DNA of 64,000 nucleotides from Cyanophora paradoxa (GCA_004431415.1 QPMI01000127.1:186001-250000), one strand, 5' to 3'; shown: positions 1-8,144, counted from the first letter of the stretch. Numbers and translations: made by a program. Notes: generated by a model not told the origin, from the letters alone.

Positions 1-411
1 CTGCTGAAGGTCGTCCTGAGGTGGCACTGCGACAGGCGGACTTGGCGCCTGCTCCTTGGGCGCCTCCACCCGCTCCTTGACAGACGTTGGCTCCTTCTCC
101 GGCACAACGTTGGCGTTTCTGTCGAACTTGACGCGCAGAACCTTGTTTCCCCATGAGCGCTGCCTGTCGATCTCCGCCTGGACGGCAGGGCCAAGCTCCT
201 CGATCTTGTCCTTGCTCGCCAGCGCCACCGGGATCCGCCCCACGTGGCTTGGCTGGCCCAGTATTCGGAAGTAAGCCCAGTCGCCGGGCGGCAGGCTCGC
301 GTACAGCCCCATCGGAAGCTTGTAGGCGTGGCGGTCGACGACGCGCGGTTTGCGCTTGCCCTCCTTGCTGCCACATGAGCGCTTGCGCTTCTTGACAGTC
401 GCGTCCGCCAT
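1..411 (-). CDS. Basic N-terminal protein, truncated by window edge
   Basis: An open frame of 137 codons runs from the ATG at 411 to position 1 without a stop, so the C-terminus lies outside the window. The first ~25 residues are lysine/arginine-rich (VKKRKR, KRKPR), which suggests nuclear targeting or nucleic-acid binding. A globular-looking stretch follows (GLYASLPPGDWAYFRILG), then a Pro/Glu-rich part. The start is supported because the leader just upstream (GGCTCACTCTGGG then GGCGC-ATGGCGGAC) is nearly identical to the leader of the gene starting at 1192. Function unknown. Confidence 0.6.
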   Translation of the reverse strand, partial: MADATVKKRKRSCGSKEGKRKPRVVDRHAYKLPMGLYASLPPGDWAYFRILGQPSHVGRIPVALASKDKIEELGPAVQAEIDRQRSWGNKVLRVKFDRNANVVPEKEPTSVKERVEAPKEQAPSPPVAVPPQDDLQQ

Positions 412-462
412 TGCGCCACCCAGAGTGAGCCCGCCCCGCTCGCCCGCCCCTATAAAGCCGCC

Positions 463-577
463 CCGAACCGCCCCCGTCCCCGCACCCAGGGGTGGTTCCG
501 GGTCCGTCGCCAACCCGAGCCGCCAACCCCAGCCGCCAACCCCAGCCGCCAACCCGAGCCCGCCAACCCGAGCGCAC
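463..577. repeat. Intergenic palindrome plus short tandem repeat
   Basis: Within the 232-nt gap 412-643, 463-505 carries an imperfect copy of the genome-wide palindrome (GAACCGCCCC ... GGGGTGGTTC). From about 515 to 577 a 12-14 bp unit built on GCCGCCAACCC is repeated about five times. No gene is seen here. Confidence 0.55.
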
Positions 578-643
578 CCCAGCTTGGCAGAGGAAGGAGC
601 ACTTTATTCGAATATCTCAAATCTCTCTACGTGCACAGCGTGC

Positions 644-1192
644 TTACAAATCAGCAGGCTGAGGGTTGACGGGGTCGTTCCAAGTCGGGTTCGCGTCACA
701 GCCGAAGATGAAAGTAGCGCAGCGGGGTTTACGGAAGTGGGTGCGTGGATACGGCAGCTCGATCGGGCCGCCTTCAGGCCACTCCGAGCGCCACTCGCAC
801 CCCAGCCCCCCAAGGATGCCACGGATGCGCTCCTCGTCCGTGATTGGAGCACGGTTCGTCTTCTCGCACCACTCGCGGTACAGGTCGAGCAGGTCCTCCT
901 TTCGGATATACCACTTCTTGTAAGTGCGGTCGTCCCGTGTAATCGTGGCATCCAGCTCAACCTTGATGCGCCCGGTCTGCATGAAAGAGGCAAAGCAGCC
1001 CTCCGGTTGCGCCGCCAGCTTCCGTGCACGCGCCCCGCGCTCCAGAGCTGCGTCGTAGGCGCAGCGCCTCTTCTTGACCTCGGTCTCCAGGGCCCGCACC
1101 TCCGCTTGAGCTTGCTCGGAGCGCTTGATGACTTCCATCATCTCCTCGAAGGTTGTCGCAATCTCGCGCTCAGCGCCCTCGATGTCCGCCAT
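644..1192 (-). CDS. Winged-helix-like protein, paralogue of the 8996-9748 gene
   Basis: 182 residues. The N-terminal third is a coiled coil (about residues 5-55). The C-terminal half contains LLDLYREWCEKTNRAP and, near the end, IELPYPRTHFRKP and FIFGCDAN. The 8996-9748 protein has the same order: FMLDYLAWCRRVGRP, IRLPYPRNRAG and FFFGLDIPDID. The LYxxYxxWC pattern resembles the winged-helix module found after D5-type and phage primase domains; that link is inference. ATG at 1192 is chosen over an upstream in-frame non-ATG start because the leader matches that of the 411 gene. Confidence 0.65.
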   Translation of the reverse strand: MADIEGAEREIATTFEEMMEVIKRSEQAQAEVRALETEVKKRRCAYDAALERGARARKLAAQPEGCFASFMQTGRIKVELDATITRDDRTYKKWYIRKEDLLDLYREWCEKTNRAPITDEERIRGILGGLGCEWRSEWPEGGPIELPYPRTHFRKPRCATFIFGCDANPTWNDPVNPQPADL

Positions 1193-1585
1193 CGCGCCGC
1201 CCAGAGTGAGCCCGCCCCGCCCGTCCCGGGCCCCCCAGCCCCGCACTGCCGCCAGAATCACCCCAGCCAGGGCCACCCGGGCCGATTCCCCGCGTCGCCG
1301 TACCCCCACCACGCCGCGCAACCCCATTCGTCCGTTTTTCACGCCCCGTCCAGGGCACCCCCACCCCGCTCAATAGCCCGCCAATCGCAACTCAATAGGC
1401 ATATATTCGGGTATATGTCCATTCACAGGGTGTATACATATACGCATACCGCGCGTCCCCGTCACAATCACCCCCCCTCCCCGTGCCTCCCCGCACCCGT
1501 ACCCCCGCACGCCTCGCCCCCACCCGCCCCCCGGTCGCTCCCAGGGGGGGTACCACCACCCTCGAAAAACGCAGGGTATTAGGAC

Positions 1586-1663
1586 GACAACCTTAGTCAC
1601 GACGCTCGCTCACGGTAAGAACCACGGTTTCTACGGTCGTGGGACCAGTGGGCTAAGGTTGTC
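1586..1663. repeat. Nested inverted repeat (cruciform)
   Basis: Perfect 11-nt outer arms GACAACCTTAG (1586-1596) and CTAAGGTTGTC (1653-1663) enclose CACGAC/GTCGTG and GTAAGAACC/GGTTTCTAC inner arms. It does not resemble the other palindrome families in the window. It could be a structured terminator, a remnant of a small mobile element, or a protein-binding site. Confidence 0.6.
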
Positions 1664-1850
1664 AACTCGGAACCCTGGGGATTTCGTGGGTCGGCGGTAC
1701 CCCCCCGGGACCGGCGTGCGGGGGGGTCGAGCCAGGCGTGGCCCGCCACGGGTACGCCGACCCGCCACCGCCACGCGTGACTCCCGTGACTCCCGTGGCA
1801 CCCGTGACGCGGGCGGTGGGGTGCAGCCGCACGGGCCTGGTGTGAGCTTG

Positions 1851-1895
1851 CTAGGGCGCTCGCCCCTCGGGGTCCGGGCCGGGGGCCGGCGTGGG
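1851..1895. repeat. GC-rich post-stop element, copy 1
   Basis: Begins GCTAGGGCGCTCGCC and continues with CTCGGGGTCCGGGCCGGGG. Members at 2589, 3354, 4271 and 5321 carry the TAG stop codon of the preceding gene (or gene remnant) inside the element; here no gene is attached. GGCGCTCGCC / GGGGTCCGGGCC can fold on themselves. Confidence 0.55.
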
Positions 1896-1926
1896 AAAGA
1901 TTTCGGTGCGATTGTTGAGAGAGGGC

Positions 1927-2592
1927 ATGGAGCCGCGATTTGATCGTTTTGGCGAGCTTCCCGTCGAACTGCAGGCCAATATTCTCATCGACCAGCAGTC
2001 GGGGGTCCGTCAGAACAAAGAGAACCTGCACATGCTTCTGACAGATTGTCGCACGCGCTCGGCGCTCACGTCCGAGTGCAAATGGTTTGCGATGGCGGGG
2101 GGCGCTGCCATACGAGCACTGCCGAATGCATTTCTCCAGTTGGCAATGGCATGGGGTGGCGCGAGGCATGCAATGGGACGGGGGCCGCTCGACGACGGCA
2201 GCGATGTCTACGGCTATTTTCGCAATGTCGAACAAGGTCTTCAACGCATGATGGAGATCGTCTACGATCGAGCCAATCTACCCGGCCAGATCCCCCGGCT
2301 CCTTGAAATGGCCCGCGATTTTCGTCGCAGGTTCATTGACACTCCGCCGATTCAAGCGCTAGCCCTAGCTGCAGACGCGGCGTGGAGGGACTTGGACAGA
2401 GCGATGGATTCATTCTCAGGGACCGTGGATGAAATTGACAGGTTCGCCCCGCTCGCGGCCAAGGCCGCCCTGGCGGACCGCATCATGGCCCGGAAGGCGG
2501 AGGCCGCCGCCGCCGAAGCCGAGGCAGCCGCCCGCCGCTTCCGCCGTCGATCCCGCCCCCGCCGCCGAACCCGATCCCGTCGCGGGGGCTAG
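1927..2592 (+). CDS. F-box-like protein with Arg-rich tail (paralogue array)
   Basis: 221 residues. The N-terminus FGELPVELQANILID has the spacing of an F-box (hydrophobic, LPxE..xxI), which in eukaryotes binds Skp1 of SCF ubiquitin ligases; no substrate-binding repeats follow, only helices. The C-terminus is Ala/Glu-rich and ends in AARRFRRRSRPRRRTRSRRGG, a tail shared with the 3429 gene. GGAAAGATTTC lies about 30 nt upstream, also as at 3429. The ATG at 1927 is preferred to an in-frame GTG at 1891. The F-box call is tentative. Confidence 0.65.
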   Translation: MEPRFDRFGELPVELQANILIDQQSGVRQNKENLHMLLTDCRTRSALTSECKWFAMAGGAAIRALPNAFLQLAMAWGGARHAMGRGPLDDGSDVYGYFRNVEQGLQRMMEIVYDRANLPGQIPRLLEMARDFRRRFIDTPPIQALALAADAAWRDLDRAMDSFSGTVDEIDRFAPLAAKAALADRIMARKAEAAAAEAEAAARRFRRRSRPRRRTRSRRGG

Positions 2593-2632
2593 GGCACTCT
2601 CCCCTCAGGATCCGGGCGGGGCGGAGGGTTTA
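2589..2632. repeat. GC-rich post-stop element, copy 2
   Basis: Overlaps the TAG of the 1927 gene (GCTAGGGCACTC...). More diverged than copies 1 and 4; it abuts the 3' end of the convergent 2630-3289 gene. Confidence 0.45.
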
Positions 2633-3289
2633 CATGGGCCTGTCGAGAGGAAGCTTACGGGGAGCCTGCGTCGCTTTGTTTGGCGTTAAGGGTTCGGAGA
2701 TCTGGATGTACTCGCCAGCAACCTCAAAGTCGTTCGGGGTCGTGTATTCGAAGGGCGGGTGGTACAATCGTCGTGCCCAGTGTCGGACTCCGCGCATTGC
2801 GGCTTGAAGGGGGCCCGCCATGGGGAAGCTTTCGTACATCCAGTATGCGCCCGCGAAAGCTGGCTGAACGCCATATGCATCCCGATAGTACGGGGCGGCG
2901 CCTTTCACGGCGGGTTCGATTTTGAAGCGCGATTGATATGGGTCTGCCACAAACCCCTGCTCGATCGCGACATCGATAATCGATCTAATCATCAGGCGCC
3001 CCAGGCCCTCAGTATAGAGCCTAAGATCTCGAGGCCCATTCCAGTTGTAGTTGTACAATCGCGTGATGACAATGTCGCTGTTATCCCTCGAAAGTTTGGC
3101 ATGTGCGTCTGCAATTGGGAAGCCATCGTCTCTCTTTATGGTCACTGAGGCAAGGGTCCCCTCGGAGCTATCGATATCCATCAGATGCACGTCTAGCCAT
3201 ATTGCAAGCAGACCCCCCTCCCTGGTTGGGGCCAATCGACCAGGGATAGCGTATCGCCGCCTGGCGTACGTGATATCCGTGAAACCCAT
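2630..3289 (-). CDS. Unknown protein, possible GNAT-like fold
   Basis: 219 residues from the ATG at 3289. Codons look normal, with no low-complexity tail, unlike its neighbours. The segment LRLYTEGLGRLMIRSIIDVA after a run of beta-like strands recalls the acetyl-CoA-binding loop and helix of GNAT acetyltransferases, but a clear R/Q-x-x-G-x-G/A motif is not present, so this is only a suggestion. It lies antisense inside the F-box-like array, with an orphan paralogue tail immediately upstream at 3308-3356, so it may have been inserted there. Confidence 0.6.
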   Translation of the reverse strand: MGFTDITYARRRYAIPGRLAPTREGGLLAIWLDVHLMDIDSSEGTLASVTIKRDDGFPIADAHAKLSRDNSDIVITRLYNYNWNGPRDLRLYTEGLGRLMIRSIIDVAIEQGFVADPYQSRFKIEPAVKGAAPYYRDAYGVQPAFAGAYWMYESFPMAGPLQAAMRGVRHWARRLYHPPFEYTTPNDFEVAGEYIQISEPLTPNKATQAPRKLPLDRPM

Positions 3290-3307
3290 TTCACTCGAGG
3301 GCGCGAT

Positions 3308-3356
3308 TCTTTTTGGCCGCCCGCCGCTTCCGCCGCCGACCCCGCCCCCGTCGCTA
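3308..3356 (+). pseudogene. Orphan C-terminal tail of an F-box-like paralogue
   Basis: Reads AARRFRRRPRPRR followed by TAG, nearly the same DNA as the 3' end of the 1927 gene, then a post-stop element (3354-3400). The rest of the gene is missing; upstream sequence belongs to the antisense 2630-3289 gene. This is a relic of a duplicated array member. Confidence 0.6.
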
Positions 3357-3400
3357 GGGCACTCGCCCCCCTCGGGACCCGGGCCGGAGTCGGCACGGGA
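3354..3400. repeat. GC-rich post-stop element, copy 3
   Basis: GCTAGGGCACTCGCC... attached to the stop of the orphan tail at 3308-3356. It precedes GGAAAGATTTC and the start at 3429. Confidence 0.5.
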
Positions 3401-3428
3401 AAGATTTCTGGGTGTTTGACAAGACACC

Positions 3429-4274
3429 ATGTGGTCTTTTTTGGGGGGCTTGTCTTCTACGAAGCCCGGATCGTTTTCAGACTTCATACAGTCGGAGCAG
3501 CCGATGTCTGCCGAGATTGGGCGCGAATCGCCTCTGGTCCCCTTGCTTTCCATAAATGGCGTCAACGAGAACATCGCCAGATGGCTGGACCCGCGCGATC
3601 TGGTGGCACTGTACCAGACATGCCCGCGGACACGGGAGGGGATGCGGGGCCCCGTGGCCGATGCCTGCGCTAAGGCCTTCCTCGCTTCCAGGCCCTGGAA
3701 AAGGCGACGTGGTCTTGCGGCGCTAGAGGAGGCGGCTTATAAAATCAAGATCTTCGCACGGGATCATGGGGGTATCTTCCAGCTGATCCGGGATATATTC
3801 GGAAATTCCGTAAACATCCGGCCCGGTATCCCAGTTGCAGCAACACACGAAAGTGAGAGGAAAATGCACGAGGCAGTTGCTAACCCAACAGTAGATACTG
3901 TGCTGGCATTCCCTCCGATGACCGTGCATATCCTCAAAGCGGCACTCCACGCCTACATTCCTCAGTGGACGCGCGATGCAATACTTCGCCAAGACCGGCT
4001 CTATGCGGCGTTCAAAGCAATGGAGCATCTCGAGACCTTGACCAGGGTAGGCAATCATCCATCGGTCCTGCCTGTTTCAGCCCTGCCTTTTTCCGTGAGC
4101 GCTGAAGATCTGGACGCCCCCGTTGCAACATGGTCCCCCATGACTCTGGCAGAGTGGGAGGCCGCGAACCCGCGCCCCGTGCAACCAGTCCGCCCGCCCA
4201 GACCACCCGCCGCCGCCCGCCGCTTCCGCCGCCACCGAACCCGCCGCCGAACCCGATCCCGCCGCAGGGGCTAG
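3429..4274 (+). CDS. F-box-like protein with WEAANPRP motif and Arg-rich tail
   Basis: 281 residues. Residues ~30-60 contain the F-box-like block NENIARWLDPRDLVALYQTC. A helical middle follows, then EWEAANPRPVQPVRPP (shared with 6399 and 7262) and the basic tail AARRFRRHRTRRRTRSRRRG. The start at 3429 has the same GAAAGATTTC leader as the 1927 gene; an internal ATG (MSAEIGRE) is an alternative. Probably a nuclear or virion-packaged adaptor, by inference from the tail. Confidence 0.7.
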   Translation: MWSFLGGLSSTKPGSFSDFIQSEQPMSAEIGRESPLVPLLSINGVNENIARWLDPRDLVALYQTCPRTREGMRGPVADACAKAFLASRPWKRRRGLAALEEAAYKIKIFARDHGGIFQLIRDIFGNSVNIRPGIPVAATHESERKMHEAVANPTVDTVLAFPPMTVHILKAALHAYIPQWTRDAILRQDRLYAAFKAMEHLETLTRVGNHPSVLPVSALPFSVSAEDLDAPVATWSPMTLAEWEAANPRPVQPVRPPRPPAAARRFRRHRTRRRTRSRRRG

Positions 4275-4312
4275 GGCGCTCGCCCCTCGGGGTCCGGGCC
4301 GGGGGTCGGCGC
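4271..4312. repeat. GC-rich post-stop element, copy 4
   Basis: GCTAGGGCGCTCGCC followed by CTCGGGGTCCGGGCCGGGGG. Almost identical to copy 1, and includes the TAG of the 3429 gene. Confidence 0.6.
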
Positions 4313-4333
4313 CAATTTTCTCTGCCACCGGGT

Positions 4334-5323
4334 ATGGTCCCGCGGGCAGCGAGGATGTCGCGCTTCGCCTTCATCAACGAGCTCCCCCACATGCAGCGTC
4401 TCGCGCGGCTCATACGCCTGGGCGAGTCGTTCCAGCGGGGCGTGCTCGGCACGACGCGGGAGGTCGTCGGAGACATGCCTGCCCCCCCCGTCCTCGCGGA
4501 GCCAAACGTGGACGTTGCCCAGCAATTCGGCGTCGATATGATGGGGTTCATGTACAAGATCGCGGGGAACATCCCCCCGTACGTCCGGCTGCCCAGGCTC
4601 AGGGGAATGTTCCTCCAATTCAAGCGCGAGCTCGTCGCCGTCGCCCTCCTGTGCCAGGAACACCCCGGAAACGACCTGAGAGCGTGCCTTTTCGACCCGC
4701 TGAACGAGATGTTCCTCAAGGGCCAGATCAAGGCTGTCGAGGACGAGGCGAACCTCATGCAGTTGGCGCTCGTTCAAGTTGCGTACTACCTGATCCCACG
4801 CGACTGGATACGGGGTCCGATCCGCCTCCGGCAGGCCTGCCTTGAGGAAATCTGGACCTTCTACGCATTCGTGGACAGGCATTTCTCCACGGGGGCACGG
4901 CAGCGGCCCATTCCGCAATTTCTTCGGAAGCTCTGGAACAGGGAGCCCGATCGCGAGAGATCAAGATTGCGTTCGCTAGACTACGAGAAGCTCGTCGAAT
5001 ACTTGGCCATGGCGACACGCCTCAAGACCATCGTGAAGCTCTATATAAACCCCCCGGGCCCGGCGGTGCTGAGCGACGACGACTTCGATCGAATTATGCA
5101 GTTTGCCTACGACAATCGGCAGGTAATCGACCTGCACCCATTCGGCGAGCGGGCATACAGCGACAAGGCCCTCGAAATCACGCGCGGCCTGACGGAAGGC
5201 GATGAGGTCCCCGTCATCCCCGTCATCCCCGTCGCCCTTCAGGCCCCCCGCCAGCTCCGCGACCCGGCGGACGGCATGTACGCCGCGCGCGGCTACACGC
5301 GCCCCGCGTCCCGCTGGGGCTAG
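4334..5323 (+). CDS. Helical protein of unknown function
   Basis: 329 residues, largely alpha-helical (for example ARLIRLGESFQRGVLG, EILTFYAFVDRHF-like segments), with no recognisable catalytic motif. The C-terminal ~40 residues are a short VIPVIPV repeat and disordered. It lacks the Arg/Ser tail. ATG 4334 follows CCAATTTTCTCTGCC, a T-rich promoter-like element; ATG 4355 is an alternative. Sits between two post-stop elements. Confidence 0.65.
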   Translation: MVPRAARMSRFAFINELPHMQRLARLIRLGESFQRGVLGTTREVVGDMPAPPVLAEPNVDVAQQFGVDMMGFMYKIAGNIPPYVRLPRLRGMFLQFKRELVAVALLCQEHPGNDLRACLFDPLNEMFLKGQIKAVEDEANLMQLALVQVAYYLIPRDWIRGPIRLRQACLEEIWTFYAFVDRHFSTGARQRPIPQFLRKLWNREPDRERSRLRSLDYEKLVEYLAMATRLKTIVKLYINPPGPAVLSDDDFDRIMQFAYDNRQVIDLHPFGERAYSDKALEITRGLTEGDEVPVIPVIPVALQAPRQLRDPADGMYAARGYTRPASRWG

Positions 5324-5366
5324 GGCGCTCGGTGCTCGGCGTCCGGGGCGGTGGGCCGGCGCGGCG
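5321..5366. repeat. GC-rich post-stop element, copy 5
   Basis: GCTAGGGCGCTCGGTGCTCGG... fused to the stop of the 4334 gene. Followed by GCGTTTCTTGTCGGCC and the start at 5383. Confidence 0.5.
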
Positions 5367-5382
5367 TTTCTTGTCGGCCTGA

Positions 5383-6036
5383 ATGCAAGGGGCAGAGATG
5401 GACGTGTACATCCCGCCGCATGATGGCGCGTGGAGGGGCGCCGGCCGCCGCACCCTGGTCTTCGCGGACGTGGCGCGCGAGGCCGCGGCGCTCATCCGCG
5501 CCGGCGGGCTGCGCATCGAGGACGACGAGTACTCCCAGGTGGAGCCGGCGAGCTACGAGCCGCTTGCGCGCATAAACGAGCTGGGGCTCGTCACGTTCGA
5601 CAGCCAGGACGCGCGGCCCTCGGCGGGCGACACGGAGAGGCCGTACGTCGAGGGGTTCATGTTGCCCGGTGCCGCCGAAGCCTTCGTGGACGCGTTCAAC
5701 GCCTCCACCGACAAGGTGGCGCTCCTCCTGCACCCCAGCTCGGACCACGCCTGGGCCTCCCGGGTGATCGTGACTCGTCGAGGCGATGGGCACCCCGAGT
5801 CGTGGCAGCAACTGCGCATCGACCCCGAGTCCTACGCGTGGCAGCAGCGCCGGATGGGCCTCCGCCCCGGCGGCTCCCTCCTGGTGGCGTGCATCGACCC
5901 CAAGTGGGGGCGGCGGGCCACCGGGCCCGGCGGGCTCTTCGGCGACGTCGTTCGCGTCCTCGAGGGGCTCGCGGGGGTCCCGCCCTCGCGCTCGGCCGCC
6001 GCCGCGCGCGTCCGCCGCCGGTCCCGCCGGGGGTAG
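5383..6036 (+). CDS. Unknown protein with LxELGxVTxDSQ motif
   Basis: 217 residues. The core reads ARINELGLVTFDSQDARP ... ERPYVEGFMLP. This recalls small phage/viral domains built on LN..G..T.SQ...R.yv.GF, whose function is not known to me. The C-terminus is a short basic tail (RVRRRSRRG). ATG 5383 is in a GCGTTTCTTGTCGGCC leader context; ATG 5398 (MDVYIPPHD) is possible. Confidence 0.65.
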   Translation: MQGAEMDVYIPPHDGAWRGAGRRTLVFADVAREAAALIRAGGLRIEDDEYSQVEPASYEPLARINELGLVTFDSQDARPSAGDTERPYVEGFMLPGAAEAFVDAFNASTDKVALLLHPSSDHAWASRVIVTRRGDGHPESWQQLRIDPESYAWQQRRMGLRPGGSLLVACIDPKWGRRATGPGGLFGDVVRVLEGLAGVPPSRSAAAARVRRRSRRG

Positions 6037-6071
6037 GGGCCAGTTTTTTCTTTTTCAAGTGATAAAGTACA

Positions 6072-6344
6072 ATGGCCACGTACGGACCGCATCTGCCCCC
6101 CCCTGAATATCTTGCCGTCGAGTTAACAAAGCATTTGATTGAAAAACCGGGGCAGCCAATCCCTTCGGACTTGCAGCGCCTTCTGGATCTGAGAGAGGCA
6201 GCACGGCCCCGGTTCACGTCGCCGTACCGGCGCCGGCGCCGGAGCCGATCGCCCCTGCGCCGGTACCGAGCCTCGTCTTACTCGCGGCGCCGGCGCGCCG
6301 CTCGGAGGTCGCGGTCGAAGTCGCGCGCCCGCCGCCGGCGCTGA
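6072..6344 (+). CDS. Small arginine/serine-rich basic protein
   Basis: 90 residues. The first half is a plain amphipathic segment (EYLAVELTKHLIEKPGQP); the second half is almost only R/S/Y (YRRRRRSRSPLRRYR ...). Strongly basic, so a DNA-condensing or RNA-binding virion component is plausible. The start follows CAGTTTTTTCTTTTTCAAG and a TACAATGG context. Confidence 0.6.
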   Translation: MATYGPHLPPPEYLAVELTKHLIEKPGQPIPSDLQRLLDLREAARPRFTSPYRRRRRSRSPLRRYRASSYSRRRRAARRSRSKSRARRRR

Positions 6345-6398
6345 GGGGCGAGGGGCCCGCGAGCCTGCGAAAAGTTACTTTGGTTAGTGTATCGCGCG

Positions 6399-7235
6399 AT
6401 GAAGCGCCCCCTCGAGCTCAAGCCGCCCTTCGACCTGACCCCCGCCGCGCCCCCGCCCGAGGCGTCCCTGCTGGGCGTCCTGGGCGCGGTCAGCCCCGAT
6501 GTCTTCGGGAAACTTTCGCCCGAATCGCGGTGCGCGCTGACCCAAGTGAACCAGCACACGCGGCGGACCTACCCGGAGTACGAGCAGGCCCTGCACGGCG
6601 CGTGGGCGCGGCACGGCGCGGAGCTGGCCGCTTGGCGCGCCCGGCGCGCTCGGGTGGCGCTGGGGAACGCGCTCAAAATGTTCGCGACGCTCGACGAACG
6701 GACGGAGGTCGCGTTTCCGAAGATCGAGCGGACGCTGCCGGATATCAGGGGCAATCTCCGACTGGCGATCAGGGCACGAGCGCCCGTGCGGGCGGCGTTC
6801 GCCGCCGGCGCCACCCCCACCGCCGGCGAGCTCCTCGCGTGCGTCCAGGCCCTCAGGGTTCTGTATACCAGCGCGGCCGCCGAAGCCGGGATGCTCGAGC
6901 TCAAGTTGTCACAGGGCAAGCGCGGCTCGGTCTGGACCGAGATCTACAGGAGGCAGAACGACCTTGCCCAGCGGACCCTCGCCCTCCTCGGCGCGGGGGA
7001 GGTCATCGCGCGCCTCGGGCCCGCGACTCGCCTTACGATCACGGAGTTAACTCCGCCCTCCATGGCCGACTGGGAGGCCGCGAACCCCCGCCCCGTGCCG
7101 CCCCCGCGCCCCCTCGTCGGTCCCGCCCCGGGCCCCGCCGCCGCCCGGCGCTACTCCCGCCGCAAAACCCGCCGCTCCAGGCGCACCCGATCGCGGTCCT
7201 CTCGTCCGCGTCGCCGCCGGACCCGCGGGGGGTAG
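6399..7235 (+). CDS. F-box-like protein, tandem paralogue A
   Basis: 278 residues. N-terminal SLLGVLGAVSPDVFGKLSPE, then CALTQVNQHTRRTYPEYEQ, fits an F-box-like helix bundle. The central part is helical. The C-terminus has WEAANPRPVPPPRPLVGPAP then an Arg/Ser tail. It is a tandem duplicate of 7262-8125 (same N-terminal block, same TATCGCGC-AATG/GATG start context), and the ~85 nt coding for the proline-rich segment are almost identical between the two, pointing to recent duplication or gene conversion. Confidence 0.7.
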   Translation: MKRPLELKPPFDLTPAAPPPEASLLGVLGAVSPDVFGKLSPESRCALTQVNQHTRRTYPEYEQALHGAWARHGAELAAWRARRARVALGNALKMFATLDERTEVAFPKIERTLPDIRGNLRLAIRARAPVRAAFAAGATPTAGELLACVQALRVLYTSAAAEAGMLELKLSQGKRGSVWTEIYRRQNDLAQRTLALLGAGEVIARLGPATRLTITELTPPSMADWEAANPRPVPPPRPLVGPAPGPAAARRYSRRKTRRSRRTRSRSSRPRRRRTRGG

Positions 7236-7261
7236 ATTTTCCGCATCTACAGTATCGCGCA

Positions 7262-8125
7262 ATGGACCGAAAGCGGCCTTCGCAGCCCCCCCCGTCCCTC
7301 GATCGCGACCTGGCCCCCGCCACATCCCCGCCCCCGGCGTCCCTGCTGGGCGTCCTGGGCGCGGTCAGTCCCCTTGTCGCGCGGAACATGTCGCCCCGAT
7401 CGCAGTACGCGATCTCCCAGGTAAGCCGGCATACCCGCCAGACGTACCCCGAGTATCAGCAGCCCCTGCGCGAGGCGTGGGCGCGGTTCAACGACGAGCT
7501 GTCGGCTTGGCGCCTCCGCCGCGCTCGGGCGGCGCTGGACGACGCATTTGGTAAGTTGGTGGTCGTCACCTTTGACTTAAACCGCCGCGTTCGATCTGCC
7601 GAGGAGCTCGTTCTCGGAAGACAGGACAGCAGGGAGGTCCAGGAGGCCCTACAGAGTTTGAAGGCGGCGAGGGTGGGTGTGAACGGGCCCGTATTCCCCT
7701 CGGCCGGCGAGATCCTTGCGTTTGCTCAGGCGATCGTGACGCTGTACGAGCGAGCCCTCTTGCTTTCGGCTCGGAGAGACCGGGAGTGGGCGTATCCAGG
7801 GTGGGTGGGCTCGAGCACCATCACCGATCGCTTCGACCTCGAGCTTTCCATGGCCAGGAGTGTCCTTGACACGCTCCAAATGGGGGAAGTCATTGCCCGC
7901 CTCGGTCCCGATGTCCGACCGGTTAGAGCTCGAGAGAGCATAAATTTAGACGACTGGGAGGCCGCGAACCCCCGCCCCGTGCCGCCCCCGCGCCCCCTCG
8001 TCGGTCCCGCCCCGGGCCCCGCCGCCGCCCGGCGCTACCCCCGCCGCCAAACCCGCCGCAACTCTCGCTCCAGGCGCACCCACCCCCGCCGCTCTCGCCG
8101 GTATCGCCGTTCCCGGCGTCGCTAG
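7262..8125 (+). CDS. F-box-like protein, tandem paralogue B
   Basis: 287 residues. Shares ASLLGVLGAVSP, the HTRxTYPEYxQ block, the GEVIARLGP motif and the WEAANPRPVPPP region with the upstream 6399 gene, while the middle third has diverged. Ends in a long Arg/Ser/Tyr tail. The leader GATTTTCCGC lies 25 nt upstream. A GC palindrome at 8145-8178 follows the stop. Confidence 0.7.
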   Translation: MDRKRPSQPPPSLDRDLAPATSPPPASLLGVLGAVSPLVARNMSPRSQYAISQVSRHTRQTYPEYQQPLREAWARFNDELSAWRLRRARAALDDAFGKLVVVTFDLNRRVRSAEELVLGRQDSREVQEALQSLKAARVGVNGPVFPSAGEILAFAQAIVTLYERALLLSARRDREWAYPGWVGSSTITDRFDLELSMARSVLDTLQMGEVIARLGPDVRPVRARESINLDDWEAANPRPVPPPRPLVGPAPGPAAARRYPRRQTRRNSRSRRTHPRRSRRYRRSRRR

Positions 8126-8144
8126 GGCGGCGTCGCCCACCCGA

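Larger units (their letters stand above)
1193..1926. other. Long intergenic region, AT-rich core, decayed sequence
   Basis: About 730 nt with no convincing gene. 1395-1450 is an AT-rich island with inverted GTATATG/CATATAC and TATA-like strings, a possible promoter. 1586-1663 is a strong inverted repeat (listed separately). 1780-1815 repeats CCCGTGACT/CCCGTGGCA. The stretch ends in a copy of the GC-rich post-stop element, although no intact gene precedes it, which suggests a lost paralogue. Confidence 0.5.
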
